A DNA stretch of 64,000 nt from Caulobacter zeae (lineage in GTDB: Bacteria > Pseudomonadota > Alphaproteobacteria > Caulobacterales > Caulobacteraceae): positions 124,001 to 188,000 of the forward strand of contig NZ_PJRS01000011.1 in assembly GCF_002858925.1 (NCBI RefSeq). Reading direction: 5' to 3'. Position numbers and translations under genes: made by a program. Every line of letters begins with the position of its first letter. Within the stretch, counting starts at the first letter, position 1. Below, piece by piece: positions 23,024-30,954 of this stretch. The notes beneath the pieces are model-generated. The model saw only the letters and a list, made by a program, of their open reading frames with translations, was not told where the DNA came from and ran no database searches.

Positions 23024-24532
23024 CTACAGCTGCAAATGCTCCGGCGGCGGGGGCGGCGGAGCCGTCAGCCTCGCCAGGTCGTGCTTGAGACGCTTGCGGC
23101 GGCCCCAGGGGCGCCAGGCGTCGTCGGGGGCGATGGCGTCGCCCAGGCTCCAGTCGGCGACGAACTTCTTCAGGCCCTTCAGCGGCATGACGCCCACGGG
23201 CTCGAGCCGGCGCGGGCCGGTCCTGCCGTCCAGCGCCTCGATGGCGGGGCCAAGGCCGCCGTGCTCGATGAAGGCTTCCAGCACAAGCTCGGTCTCGACG
23301 CCCAGGAAGTGCCCGATCAGCCGGCCCAGGAAGGCGGCGATGGCCAGGCGCTGGTCCTCGTCGCGGGCCTCGAAGCCGATGTCGCACTCGGTGTCGAGGC
23401 CGATCGATCGGTTGTTGAGATTGGCCGAGCCCAGCCGCAGCACTCGGTCGTCGGCGACCGCCACCTTGGAGTGGACGATGATCGGCGCGCCCTTGGGCGT
23501 GCGGGCGCTGAAGGCGTAGAAGCGGCCGTGGACGTCGACCTCGCGCAGGCGGTTGAGCGCCGCGGTGCGGGCGCTGTCCATGGTGATCTGGTCGAAATAG
23601 CTGGGGCTGCGCGCGGGGCCCACCGTCACCACCTCGGGCCCGTCCGGCTCGGCCAGGCGCTCGGCCAGGGCTTCGACCACGATCGGCGAGGTCAGGTACT
23701 GGTTCTCGATATAGATCAGCCACTGGGCGGTGCGGATCATCTCCAGGTGCAGCAGCAGGCACTCGTTGATCTCGGCGTCGCGGCGCCAGTGCGGCTGGGT
23801 GCGGGCGATGGCCACCGGCAGGCGGCGCAGCACCGGCGCCAGGTGCTCGGGCCAGGGGGCGACCAGCGGGCGCTCGGGCGGATCGAGGGTCTCGCCCGTG
23901 GCCTTGCGCCAGCGCTCGGCGAAGAGCTCGGCCAGGGCCCCGGCGACGGGCCCGTCGACCAGGGCGGCGACCTCGTGGCGGGCCGGGTAGTGGTGGCCCG
24001 TGGGCAGGCGCCGGCGCGGGTCGTTGTCGAGGTGGGCGGTGGTGTCCCAGCGGTCGACGCCGATGTCGCCGCCGCTGACCAGGGCCGTGACGCCGTCGAC
24101 CACCACCACCTTCTGGTGATGGCAGGCGCTGGCGGGCAGGGTGTTGTCCAGCCGGTACTTGACCTTGGAGCCGGCGAAGAAGGCCGCGCCCCGCTGCGGG
24201 CCGAACAGCTGCGAGGCGGCGATCGGGAACGGCATGTCCCAGGCCAGCACCCGCACGTCCAGCGCCGGGTTCAGCGCCGCCTGACGGCGCAGCAGAAGGC
24301 CGATGCGGTCAGCGTGGACGGGGTCGCGGCTCTTCTTCACCCGGTCGGGATCCAGGCGGGTGAGCGGGTCGAACACCCAGGCCAGGATCCAGATCGAATG
24401 CTTGGCCGCCAGCAGCATGGCCTTCAGCGCGTCGAAGGCTTCGTCGTTGTCGATGAACAGCGCCAGGCGTTCGGCGGTCTCGACCCGCCAGCAGGTCGAG
24501 CCGGGACAGAAGACGGTTTCGATTTCGGCCAT
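23024..24532 (-). CDS. Phospholipase D family protein
   Basis: The 502-residue protein has two HxKxxxxD motifs: H139-Q-K141-V-V-V-V-D146 and H354-S-K356-V-A-V-A-D361, the latter followed by GSANLNNRS. GGDIGVDRWD after the first motif and IYIENQYL before the second match the cytosolic PLD/cardiolipin-synthase-like subgroup that resembles eukaryotic PLD. It should hydrolyse phosphatidyl groups or transfer them. There is no signal peptide; the C-terminal 80 residues are basic and proline-rich (PPPPPP near the end). ATG 24532 has GGGGCG upstream. It is convergent with the AT-rich orphan gene. Confidence 0.93.
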   Translation of the reverse strand: MAEIETVFCPGSTCWRVETAERLALFIDNDEAFDALKAMLLAAKHSIWILAWVFDPLTRLDPDRVKKSRDPVHADRIGLLLRRQAALNPALDVRVLAWDMPFPIAASQLFGPQRGAAFFAGSKVKYRLDNTLPASACHHQKVVVVDGVTALVSGGDIGVDRWDTTAHLDNDPRRRLPTGHHYPARHEVAALVDGPVAGALAELFAERWRKATGETLDPPERPLVAPWPEHLAPVLRRLPVAIARTQPHWRRDAEINECLLLHLEMIRTAQWLIYIENQYLTSPIVVEALAERLAEPDGPEVVTVGPARSPSYFDQITMDSARTAALNRLREVDVHGRFYAFSARTPKGAPIIVHSKVAVADDRVLRLGSANLNNRSIGLDTECDIGFEARDEDQRLAIAAFLGRLIGHFLGVETELVLEAFIEHGGLGPAIEALDGRTGPRRLEPVGVMPLKGLKKFVADWSLGDAIAPDDAWRPWGRRKRLKHDLARLTAPPPPPPEHLQL

Positions 24533-24659
24533 GTCGCCCCTACGCCCGTACTGCCACCTGAAACGCGCGAGGCAGTTTAAGGCTCCGCTTGTGGCCGCGG
24601 CTTGTCCTAAATCATCCCGCTTGCAAGGGAGCTGATCGGGTTGCTCAGGTGGTTGCGTG

Positions 24660-24748
24660 GTCCTCGTCCGTCGACGAGCTCAGGATGAGGACCATTTCAC
24701 GCTCGGCGGCCGAAAAACCTCATCCTGAGCCTGTCGAAGGGCGAGGTT
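24660..24748. repeat. Pair of dispersed 30-bp palindromic repeats
   Basis: Two copies in inverted orientation (24660-24691 and 24718-24748) share CTCAGGATGAGG on one strand and CCTCATCCTGAGCCTGTCG on the other. The same sequence recurs at 28135-28212. This is a repeat widely seen between genes in alphaproteobacteria. The rest of 24533-24778 has no gene that I can see. Confidence 0.8.
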
Positions 24749-24778
24749 TTCATCTCAGAACGCGGAAGGCTTCGAGCC

Positions 24779-25123
24779 TCAGCCGGCGATGGCGGCGGCG
24801 TCGCGCTCGCCCGTGCGGATGCGCAGGGCCTGTTCCAGGTCGAGGACGAAGACCTTGCCGTCGCCGATCTTGCCGGTGTTGGCGGTGCGTTGCAGGGCCT
24901 CGATCACCGCGTCGGCCACGTCGGTGGGCACGGCGATCTCGAGCTTGACCTTCGGCAGCAGCTTCACCTCGTACTCGGCGCCGCGATAGACCTCGGTCTT
25001 GCCCTTCTGGCGGCCGTAGCCGCGCACCTCGGTCACCGTCAGGCCCGAAGCGCCGGCTTCCGTGACCGCCTCGAGCACGGCGTCCAGGCGGCTGGGCTTG
25101 ATAACGGCGACGATCATCTTCAT
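24779..25123 (-). CDS. Nitrogen regulatory protein P-II
   Basis: The 114-residue protein is a complete P-II: MKMIVAVIKPSRLDAVLEAV at the N-terminus, the T-loop YGRQKGKTEVYRGAEY with the uridylylated tyrosine position (RGAEYEV), and the C-terminal signature TGKIGDGKVFVLDLEQALRIRTGE. It would bind ATP, ADP and 2-oxoglutarate as a trimer and control nitrogen metabolism targets. No amtB or glnA is adjacent, so whether it is GlnB or GlnK cannot be decided here. ATG 25123 is preceded by GAGGGGA. It lies 28 bases after the methyltransferase gene and may be cotranscribed with it. Confidence 0.95.
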   Translation of the reverse strand: MKMIVAVIKPSRLDAVLEAVTEAGASGLTVTEVRGYGRQKGKTEVYRGAEYEVKLLPKVKLEIAVPTDVADAVIEALQRTANTGKIGDGKVFVLDLEQALRIRTGERDAAAIAG

Positions 25124-25151
25124 GGCGCGAATTCCCCTCTACGCGGCCGGT

Positions 25152-25967
25152 TTACGGCTTGGTCGGCGACTCAAGGCTAGGCCCTGGCGCCACAGCTTCC
25201 AATAGTATTCCGGTCCTTACGGTTCCCGGCGCCTTTCGAACAGGCGCCACGCCGGCGGGCGCGGGCGGCATGACCGGGGCGAACACCCGGGCGCGGGCCC
25301 GGCTGCCGCGCGGCTTGACCGCGAAGGTCTGCTTGACGGCTTCCATCAGGATCAGGCCGGCGAACCGCGGCCACAGGCGCGCGCCGACCTGCTCGAAGCC
25401 CTCGGCCCAGCCCACGGTGAAGCCGGCGGGCGGCGCATAGAGCGCCCGGGTCCAGCCGGCGGGCTCCAAATCGGCTTCGCGCAGCAGGCTTTCCAGCTGG
25501 CTGCGGCTGAACGGGCGGCCGTGGCCGAAGGGCGTGCCCTCGGCGCGGGCCCAGACGCCGTCGCGCGAGGCCACCGCGACGATCAGCCGGCCCGACGGCG
25601 CCATCACCCGCCACAGCTCGCGCAGCACGGCGGAAGGGTCGTCGGCCTCCTCCAGCGCGTGGACGGCCAGGATCCGGTCGAACATGGCGTTGGGAAAGGG
25701 CAGGGCGGTCTCTTCGACCAGGGCGGCCTGGTTGCGCTCGCCCACCGGCCAGACCTCTACGCCCTGCGTCGCGGGCATGGCCGCCACCACCCGGCGGGCC
25801 TTGGCGCGGCATTCGTCGAGGAAAGGCGTGGCGTAGCCCAGGCCCAGCACGTCCAGGCCATTGGCGTCGCCCCAGGCCTCGGCCACCTTGCGGCCGAGCA
25901 TCTCCCGCGCCACCCGGCCCAGCGGGGCGGCGTAGAAGGCTCTGAGGTCGAGCACGTCGCGGCGCAT
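25152..25967 (-). CDS. Class I SAM-dependent methyltransferase
   Basis: The 271-residue protein is related to UbiE/SmtA-type methyltransferases: LDVLGLGYATPFLDEC is a motif I variant, followed by ALPFPNAMFDRILAVHALEEADDPSAVLRELWRVMAPSGRLIVAVASRDG, the usual motif II-III run. The glycine-rich loop lacks the classical GxGxG, reading GLGYATP, so SAM binding may be modified. It begins with LDLRAFYAAPLGRVAREML, a start typical of the alphaproteobacterial group encoded divergently from gloB, as here (91 bases apart). The substrate is unknown. Confidence 0.87.
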   Translation of the reverse strand: MRRDVLDLRAFYAAPLGRVAREMLGRKVAEAWGDANGLDVLGLGYATPFLDECRAKARRVVAAMPATQGVEVWPVGERNQAALVEETALPFPNAMFDRILAVHALEEADDPSAVLRELWRVMAPSGRLIVAVASRDGVWARAEGTPFGHGRPFSRSQLESLLREADLEPAGWTRALYAPPAGFTVGWAEGFEQVGARLWPRFAGLILMEAVKQTFAVKPRGSRARARVFAPVMPPAPAGVAPVRKAPGTVRTGILLEAVAPGPSLESPTKP

Positions 25968-26058
25968 TGTCTCTCCGGGGCGTCGAGGCCATCTATGTAG
26001 GCGGGCGAATCCTCCGCGTCACGCCCGCCGACCCCCGTCCGTGACCGAGGCCGATCGC

Positions 26059-26805
26059 ATGCCGCTGCAAATCCACCAATTCCCCTGCCTCTCCGACAAT
26101 TACGGCTTTCTCGTGCGCGACGTCACGACGGGGAAGACCGCCTGCATCGACACGCCGGAGGCCGACGCCATCCTGATGCAGCTGGAAAAGCTGGGCTGGG
26201 GCCTGGACTTCATCCTCAACACCCACTGGCACCCCGACCACGCCGGCGGCAACGAGGCGATCAAGGCCGCCACCGGCGCGACCATCGTCGGCCCGCAGGA
26301 GGTGACCCGCATCGCGCCCCTCGACCGCGTGGTGGCCGGCGGCGACGTGGTCGAGCTGGGCGAAACCCGGTTCTTCGTCATCGACAGCGGCGGCCATACG
26401 CTCGGGCATGTGGCCTATCACGATGCGGCCGACGGCGTGGCCTTCGTCGGCGACACCCTGTTCGCCCTGGGCTGCGGCCGGATGTTCGAGGGCGATCCCG
26501 AGCAGATGTGGGCGTCGCTGTCGCGGCTGGCCGACCTGCCTGACGACACCACCGTCTACTGCGCCCACGAATACACCGCCTCCAACGCCCGCTTCGCCCT
26601 GTCGGTCGACAGCGATCCGGCTCTGAAGGCCCGCACCGACCAGGTGTTCGCCGCCCGTGAGCGCGGCGAGGCCACCGTGCCCACCACCATCGGCCTGGAG
26701 AAGGCCACCAATCCGTTCCTGCGCGCCCCGGCGCTGCGGCCGGGCCTTGCGCCCGCCCAGGCCTTCGCCGAGATCCGCGCGGCCAAGGACAGTTTCAAGG
26801 GATGA
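26059..26805 (+). CDS. gloB: Hydroxyacylglutathione hydrolase (glyoxalase II)
   Basis: The product is a metallo-beta-lactamase-fold enzyme of normal glyoxalase II length (248 residues). It has THWHPDHAGG, the THxHxDH metal site, then DSGGHTLGHV, FVGDTLFALGCGRMFEGDPEQMW and YCAHEYTASNARFAL; the C-terminal part is the usual helical substrate domain with TIGLEKATNPFLRA. It releases D-lactate and glutathione from S-lactoylglutathione in the cytoplasm. ATG 26059 is chosen, having GAGG eight bases upstream; an in-frame GTG at 26041 would add six residues. It overlaps the next gene by four bases. Confidence 0.96.
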   Translation: MPLQIHQFPCLSDNYGFLVRDVTTGKTACIDTPEADAILMQLEKLGWGLDFILNTHWHPDHAGGNEAIKAATGATIVGPQEVTRIAPLDRVVAGGDVVELGETRFFVIDSGGHTLGHVAYHDAADGVAFVGDTLFALGCGRMFEGDPEQMWASLSRLADLPDDTTVYCAHEYTASNARFALSVDSDPALKARTDQVFAARERGEATVPTTIGLEKATNPFLRAPALRPGLAPAQAFAEIRAAKDSFKG

Positions 26806-27263
26806 GTACGATGAGCGTTGCGGGGATTTCGGGCGATCTGGGCGCGAAGGAGATCGTGCGCCTGCTGAACATGCAGCCCCACCCCGAGGGCGGCTGGTAC
26901 GTGCGGATGTTCGAGGATGCGCCCAACGCCGAGGGGCGCCCGGCTTCGACGGCGATCTATTACCTGCTGGAGGCCGAGCAGATGTCGGCCTGGCACCGCA
27001 TCGACGCGGTCGAGGTCTGGCACTGGTACGCCGGCGCCCCGATCCGCCTGACCCTGTCGCCGCCCGACGGCGTCGGCGCCACGCCCCACACGCTTGGCCC
27101 GGATCTCCGCGCCGGCTGCCGCCCGCAGGTGGTGGTGCCGGTCGGCTGGTGGCAGACGGCGGTGTCGCTGGGGGCCTGGACCCTGGTCGGCTGCACCGTG
27201 GCGCCGGGGTTCAGGTTCGAGGGCTTCGAGCTGGCCCCGGAAGACTGGCGGCCGAAGGTTTAG
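26802..27263 (+). CDS. Cupin-fold DUF985 protein
   Basis: The 153-residue protein matches the DUF985 cupins: LNMQPHPEGGWYVRMFED, STAIYYLLEAEQMSAWHRIDAVEVWHWYAGAPIRL, and GWWQTAVSLGAWTLVGCTVAPGFRFEGFELA. The WHRID...WHWYAG pair supplies the metal-site histidines of a cupin barrel. No enzymatic role has been firmly assigned to the family to my knowledge. Its ATG overlaps the gloB stop (ATGA), so it is cotranslated with glyoxalase II. It is followed by a four-arm palindromic repeat cluster. Confidence 0.9.
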   Translation: MSTMSVAGISGDLGAKEIVRLLNMQPHPEGGWYVRMFEDAPNAEGRPASTAIYYLLEAEQMSAWHRIDAVEVWHWYAGAPIRLTLSPPDGVGATPHTLGPDLRAGCRPQVVVPVGWWQTAVSLGAWTLVGCTVAPGFRFEGFELAPEDWRPKV

Positions 27264-27274
27264 GGGGCGAGCAG

Positions 27275-27563
27275 ACCCCCTCAGTCGCTCCGCGACAGCT
27301 CCCCCAGAGGGGGAGCATCTTCCTGGAGCCGACGCCAATAGATCCTCCCCCTCTGGGGGAGGTGGCCCGGAGGGCCGGAGGGGGGACGTTTTCAGCTGTC
27401 GCTGAATTGGAAGTCAGCCGCTCCCAACTCCTCCCCCGTGAGACGGGGGAGGTGGCGCGCTGTGGATACGCAGCGTGACGGAGGGGGCGACCGCATCCTC
27501 TGAGCCCAGTCTCGCCCCCTCCACCACTTCGTGGTCCCCCTCCCCCGCTTGCGGGGGAGGAGT
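27275..27563. repeat. Four-arm palindromic repeat cluster
   Basis: Four arms lie side by side: 27275-27319 (minus, inner stem GTCGC-GGA-GCGAC), 27340-27386 (plus, GGCCC-GGA-GGGCC), 27424-27490 (plus, CGCTG/CAGCG with a 9-base loop) and 27510-27563 (minus, ACCAC-GAA-GTGGT). Each has a C-run/G-run hairpin and a terminal G-run. The cluster fills the 305-base gap between the cupin and acetyltransferase genes; I see no gene in it. Confidence 0.9.
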
Positions 27564-27568
27564 GAAGA

Positions 27569-28108
27569 TCACCGCCTCTTCCACTCCGCCCTGGTCTGCC
27601 CCCAGACGTCATTCGGCAGGTCCTGGTACGGCGCGGGCAGCGGGTGCGCCCCCCGGTTCCTTGAGCCCAGCCGCGCGGCCACCTGCTGGGAGGGCGTATT
27701 CTCGGGGTGGATGCAGTGGATCACCTCGTCCCAGCCCAGGTGGTCGAAGGCCCAGTCGATCGCGGCCTGGGCGGCCTCGACGGCGTAGCCCTTGCCCCAG
27801 GCGCTGCGCAGCAGGCCCCAACCGACTTCCGTGCCGGGCCAGCCTTCCGGACGCCACGGGCCGATGCGGCCCACCCACAGGCCGGTGTCCTTGGCGACCA
27901 GCGAGAACATGCCAAAGCCGTTGATCGCCCACGAGCCGGCCATGCAGGCCATGCCGCGCCAGGCGGCCTCGCGGGTCTGATAGCCGCCGATGTACTGGGC
28001 GGCCTCGGCGTCGCCCATCAATTGCGCCCAGCCGTCGAGGTCATGGGCGGCGGTCGGGCGCAGGATCAGGCGGGCGGTCTCAAGCGTCGGACCGGGGGCG
28101 ATGGCCAT
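27569..28108 (-). CDS. GNAT-family N-acetyltransferase
   Basis: The 179-residue protein resembles RimJ/RimL-type GNAT enzymes: LETARLILRPTAAHDLDGWAQLMGD at the start, VGRIGPWRPEGWPGTEVGWGLLRSAWGKGYAVEAAQAAIDWAF with the acetyl-CoA-binding RxxxGKGYA loop, and IHPENTPSQQVAARLGSRNRG near the end. The acceptor is unknown. It lies between two repeat clusters, which fill both flanking gaps, and shares no operon with its neighbours. Confidence 0.9.
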   Translation of the reverse strand: MAIAPGPTLETARLILRPTAAHDLDGWAQLMGDAEAAQYIGGYQTREAAWRGMACMAGSWAINGFGMFSLVAKDTGLWVGRIGPWRPEGWPGTEVGWGLLRSAWGKGYAVEAAQAAIDWAFDHLGWDEVIHCIHPENTPSQQVAARLGSRNRGAHPLPAPYQDLPNDVWGQTRAEWKRR

Positions 28109-28134
28109 TGTCGTTTCCTCCCGTTGTGCGAAAC

Positions 28135-28212
28135 CCTCGTCCTTCGACAGGCTCAGGAAGAGGTTTTCGAATGTCGTTCAGTAGCCCTCATCCCGAGCCC
28201 GTCGAAGGATAA
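28135..28212. repeat. Pair of dispersed palindromic repeats, same family as 24660-24748
   Basis: Arms at 28135-28164 (with CCTTCGACAGGCTCAGG) and 28185-28212 (with CCTCATCCCGAGCCCGTCG) are in inverted orientation, between the acetyltransferase start and the mtgA stop. They could fold as one long stem downstream of mtgA. Confidence 0.8.
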
Positions 28213-28223
28213 GGGGCGGTTCC

Positions 28224-28901
28224 TCAGATCACGCAGGCTTCGAGCCCGTCGCGGCGCACCGTGCCCGAGGCCGCGCCGATCCGGCGCGAGCGCTTCTGGA
28301 CGTAGCGGCCGGGCTTGACCGCCTTCCACTTCAGGGGGCTGGGCAGGATCGCCGCCAGCCGCGCCGACTGGGCGGGCGTCAGCTTGGCGGCGCTGACGCC
28401 GAAATAGCGCTGGGCGGCGGCCTCGGCGCCGTAGATGCCGGGGCCGAACTCGATGGAGTTCAGATAGACCTCCATGATCCGCTGCTTGCCCCAGCCGATC
28501 TCGATCAGCACCGTGAACCAGGCCTCCAGGCCCTTGCGCAGGTAGGAGCGGTCCGGCCACAGGAAGACGTTCTTGGCGGTCTGCTGGCTGATGGTCGAGC
28601 CGCCGCGCACCTTCTTGCCCTTCTCGTTGTTCTCGTAGGCCTTCTGCAGGGCCTCGACGTCGAAGCCGTGGTGCTCGCAGAAACGGGCGTCCTCGGCGGC
28701 GATCAGGGCGCGCGGCAGGCTGGGCGAGACCTTGCTCAGCGGCCGCCAGCGGTGGTCCCAGCCCTTGCCCTCGACGGCGCGGATGACCATCAGCGGCGTC
28801 GCCGGCACGGGCACGAAGCGATAGACCAGCACCGCCAGGATCGGTCCGGCCACCAGCACGATGAACAGCGCCAGGAAGATGTTGCGCAGCAGAACCTTCA
28901 A
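28224..28901 (-). CDS. mtgA: Monofunctional peptidoglycan glycosyltransferase
   Basis: The 225-residue protein has one N-terminal membrane anchor ([20 protein letters not shown]) and a glycosyltransferase family 51 domain with its motifs: [17 protein letters not shown] (catalytic Glu), [32 protein letters not shown], and [25 protein letters not shown]. It lacks a transpeptidase domain, so it polymerises glycan strands from lipid II at the periplasmic face of the membrane. Its length is normal for MtgA. It is divergent from the nitroreductase gene. Confidence 0.96.
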   Translation of the reverse strand: MKVLLRNIFLALFIVLVAGPILAVLVYRFVPVPATPLMVIRAVEGKGWDHRWRPLSKVSPSLPRALIAAEDARFCEHHGFDVEALQKAYENNEKGKKVRGGSTISQQTAKNVFLWPDRSYLRKGLEAWFTVLIEIGWGKQRIMEVYLNSIEFGPGIYGAEAAAQRYFGVSAAKLTPAQSARLAAILPSPLKWKAVKPGRYVQKRSRRIGAASGTVRRDGLEACVI

Positions 28902-28994
28902 ACCCGACGCCCCTTGCCTTGACCTAGCGGCGCGATGCTAGCCAACGATCGACGCCCTGTCTCGCGATAGGGCGCGTTGGTTAGGGAGCGCTTT

Positions 28995-29669
28995 ATGCCG
29001 GATGCGATGAGTGTTTCGAAAGCGGTGGCCGAACGGTTCTCGGCGCGGGCGTTCAAGGCCGACCCGGTGCCCGGTGAAACGGTGCGAGCCATACTCGAGG
29101 CCGCCGCCCGCGCGCCCTCGGGCGGCAATCTTCAGCCGTGGAAGGTGCACGCCGTCGCCGGCGACGTGCTCGCCGACTTCAAGGCCAGGGTCGCCGCGCG
29201 CCTGGGCTCGCCCGACGAGGCGCAGTACGCGGTCTATCCGGCCAATCTCTGGGAGCCGTTCCGCAGCCGCCGCTTCCAGGTGGGCGAGGACCTCTACGGG
29301 GCGCTGGAAATCCCGCGCGAGGACAAGATCGGCCGCCTGCGGCAGTTCGCCCGCAACGCCGAGTTTTTCGGGGCGCCGGTGGGCCTGTTCTTCTCCATCG
29401 ACCGCAACCTTGGCCCGCCGCAGTGGTCGGATCTGGGCATGTACATGCAGACGGTGATGCTGCTGGCCACCGAACGAGGCCTGGCCACCTGCGCCCAGGA
29501 GTTCTGGTCGGCCTACGGCGCCCTCTCTGCCGAGTTCCTGGGCCTGCCCGACGACCACATGGTGTTCTCCGGCATGGCGCTGGGCGTGGCCGACGAGGCC
29601 GCGCCGGTGAACGCCTGGCGATCAAGGCGGGACGATTTCGAGGCCTGGGGGGAATTGCGGGGCTTCTAG
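28995..29669 (+). CDS. Nitroreductase family protein
   Basis: The 224-residue flavoprotein has the family start ERFSARAFKADPVPGETVRAILEAAARAPSGGNLQPWKVHAV, which binds FMN phosphate, and later LGMYMQTVMLLATERGLATCAQEFW and GMALGVADEAAPVNAWRSRR. It would reduce nitroaromatics, quinones or similar compounds using NAD(P)H. ATG 28995 is chosen because AGGGAG lies six bases upstream; a TTG at 28977 in frame has no such site. The gene stands alone between mtgA and a small exported protein. Confidence 0.93.
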   Translation: MPDAMSVSKAVAERFSARAFKADPVPGETVRAILEAAARAPSGGNLQPWKVHAVAGDVLADFKARVAARLGSPDEAQYAVYPANLWEPFRSRRFQVGEDLYGALEIPREDKIGRLRQFARNAEFFGAPVGLFFSIDRNLGPPQWSDLGMYMQTVMLLATERGLATCAQEFWSAYGALSAEFLGLPDDHMVFSGMALGVADEAAPVNAWRSRRDDFEAWGELRGF

Positions 29670-29749
29670 GCGCCGCAACCTTGCCGAGGGTGTTGCGCAC
29701 TCAGGGTTGCGGGCCTAGCGTCGCCAAAAGCGTTGGAGGAAGTGACCCC

Positions 29750-30271
29750 ATGAAGATGATCCTCGCCGGCCTGGCCGCCCTGTCGTTCGTCGCCCCGGCC
29801 GCGGCCCAGGAGTGGCCCCAGCAGGACTGGCGGGTCAGCAAGATCACCAACCTGTCGGCCCAGCTGCCGATCAGCGCCCTGTCCGACGGCGGCGTCAGCA
29901 TGACCTACCCGGCGGGGCTCTACAGCCCGGAGCGCCGCAGCATCCGCCCCGCGCCCGCCGGCCGCCAGAACATCGCCGTGGATGTCGGCTCGATCCAGCG
30001 CGAGGGCAAGGTCGCCCTGGTCCGCTACTTCGTGTGGCCGGAGGACAAGTCGAGCTACACCGAGATCTCCTCGCGGATCGACTGCGGCCGGACGGGCGAG
30101 CAGATCAACGCCGTGCGCGTCTATGACGGGGACTTCAGCCTGATCGGCGGCCATGACCAGAAGCTGCGGCGCACCGACGCCACGGCCCGCGCCGTGGCCA
30201 CCCAGGTCTGCGGCGCGGCCCGCAGCAACATCAGCGGCAAGTCGCTGCCGGAAATCGTCAAGGGTGGCTGA
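29750..30271 (+). CDS. Exported protein of unknown function, 173 residues
   Basis: The product has a signal peptide (MKMILAGLAALSFVAPAAAQ) and a mature part of about 150 residues with two cysteines (IDCGRTG and TQVCGAA) that could form a disulfide. I do not recognise a family. ATG 29750 has a strong GGAGGA nine bases upstream. Its end overlaps the start of the small zinc-finger gene by eight bases, so the two may be cotranslated. Nothing nearby suggests a role. Confidence 0.75.
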   Translation: MKMILAGLAALSFVAPAAAQEWPQQDWRVSKITNLSAQLPISALSDGGVSMTYPAGLYSPERRSIRPAPAGRQNIAVDVGSIQREGKVALVRYFVWPEDKSSYTEISSRIDCGRTGEQINAVRVYDGDFSLIGGHDQKLRRTDATARAVATQVCGAARSNISGKSLPEIVKGG

Positions 30272-30446
30272 GGCCCGCGCCCGGAAGGTATGTCCTGAGT
30301 GCGGCCTTGTCTTCAAAGGCAATGGCTGGGATGGCGTCGACGCCCATTGGCGATCGAAGCACGAGAAGGTCATGCCCTACGAAGAGGCCTGGCCTCTGCT
30401 CCAGAGCGGCAAGTACGCCTCGGAGACAGGACGAGAGCCCAAATGA
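30264..30446 (+). CDS. Small C2H2-like zinc-finger protein, 60 residues
   Basis: The product reads KVCPECGLVFKGNGWDGVDAHWRSKHEKVMPYEEAW: two cysteines (CPEC), a hydrophobic core and two histidines (HWRSKH) in the spacing of a classical C2H2 finger, C-x2-C-x15-H-x4-H. It is a shortened finger-only protein that probably binds zinc and perhaps nucleic acid. The start is taken as GTG 30264, overlapping the previous gene by eight bases; no ATG precedes the motif in frame. A strong terminator follows directly. Short finger proteins of this kind occur in alphaproteobacteria, but I cannot name a function. Confidence 0.6.
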   Translation: MAEARARKVCPECGLVFKGNGWDGVDAHWRSKHEKVMPYEEAWPLLQSGKYASETGREPK

Positions 30447-30448
30447 GA

Positions 30449-30480
30449 AAGCCCCGGCCGAAAGGCCGGGGCTTCTGCTT
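30449..30480. terminator. Bidirectional terminator between the zinc-finger gene and trxA
   Basis: An 11-bp stem AAGCCCCGGCC / GGCCGGGGCTT around a GAAA tetraloop, followed by CTGCTTTT on the plus strand and by CTCATTTGGG on the minus strand. It serves the plus-strand gene well and probably also trxA. Confidence 0.85.
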
Positions 30481-30497
30481 TTCGAGGCGAGGCCGCT

Positions 30498-30833
30498 TTA
30501 GGCGGTCTGCTTGACGCCGGCTTCGGCCAGCCACTCGACGATCTTGCTCTTGGGCATGGCGCCGACCTTCATCGAAGTCATCTGGCCGCCGCGGAACAGC
30601 ATCATGGTCGGGATGCCGCGCACGCCGTAACGGGCGGGGGTCATCTGGTTTTCGTCGATGTCGATCTTGGCGACCACGACCTGGTCGGCGAGCTCTTCGG
30701 AGATCTGCTCCAGGGCCGGGGCGATCTGCTTGCACGGGCCGCACCACGTGGCCCAGAAGTCGACGAGCACGGGGCCCTCGGCTTGCAGGACGTCTTGTTC
30801 GAAGGTGGCGTCGGTCACCGCAACGGTGCTCAT
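30498..30833 (-). CDS. trxA: Thioredoxin
   Basis: The 111-residue product is a standard thioredoxin with the redox site WCGPC (C31, C34) in VLVDFWATWCGPCKQIAP and the cis-proline loop RGIPTMMLFRGGQ. It is a cytoplasmic disulfide reductant. ATG 30833 is chosen because AGGAG lies seven bases upstream; the longer open frame to 30950 adds a basic, low-complexity stretch not seen in thioredoxins. It follows addA on the same strand after 121 bases and may have its own promoter there. Confidence 0.97.
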   Translation of the reverse strand: MSTVAVTDATFEQDVLQAEGPVLVDFWATWCGPCKQIAPALEQISEELADQVVVAKIDIDENQMTPARYGVRGIPTMMLFRGGQMTSMKVGAMPKSKIVEWLAEAGVKQTA

Positions 30834-30954
30834 GGTCTGGCTCCTGGCTGGCGCGGCGGGTCGGGGGCGATCGCGGCGCAAGATTGATAACAGTGGCGGT
30901 TGCGACCGCCTCTTGGCTGAAGATGTAGGCGCGGGGCGCGCGTCCGGCAATAAC

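Noticed and set aside
27275..27563. CRISPR array
   Set aside because: The repeated arms alternate orientation, vary in length and have no regular spacers; no cas genes are near.
28977..28994. TTG 28977 as start of the nitroreductase
   Set aside because: ATG 28995 has AGGGAG at correct spacing and fits the family's N-terminus; TTG 28977 has neither.
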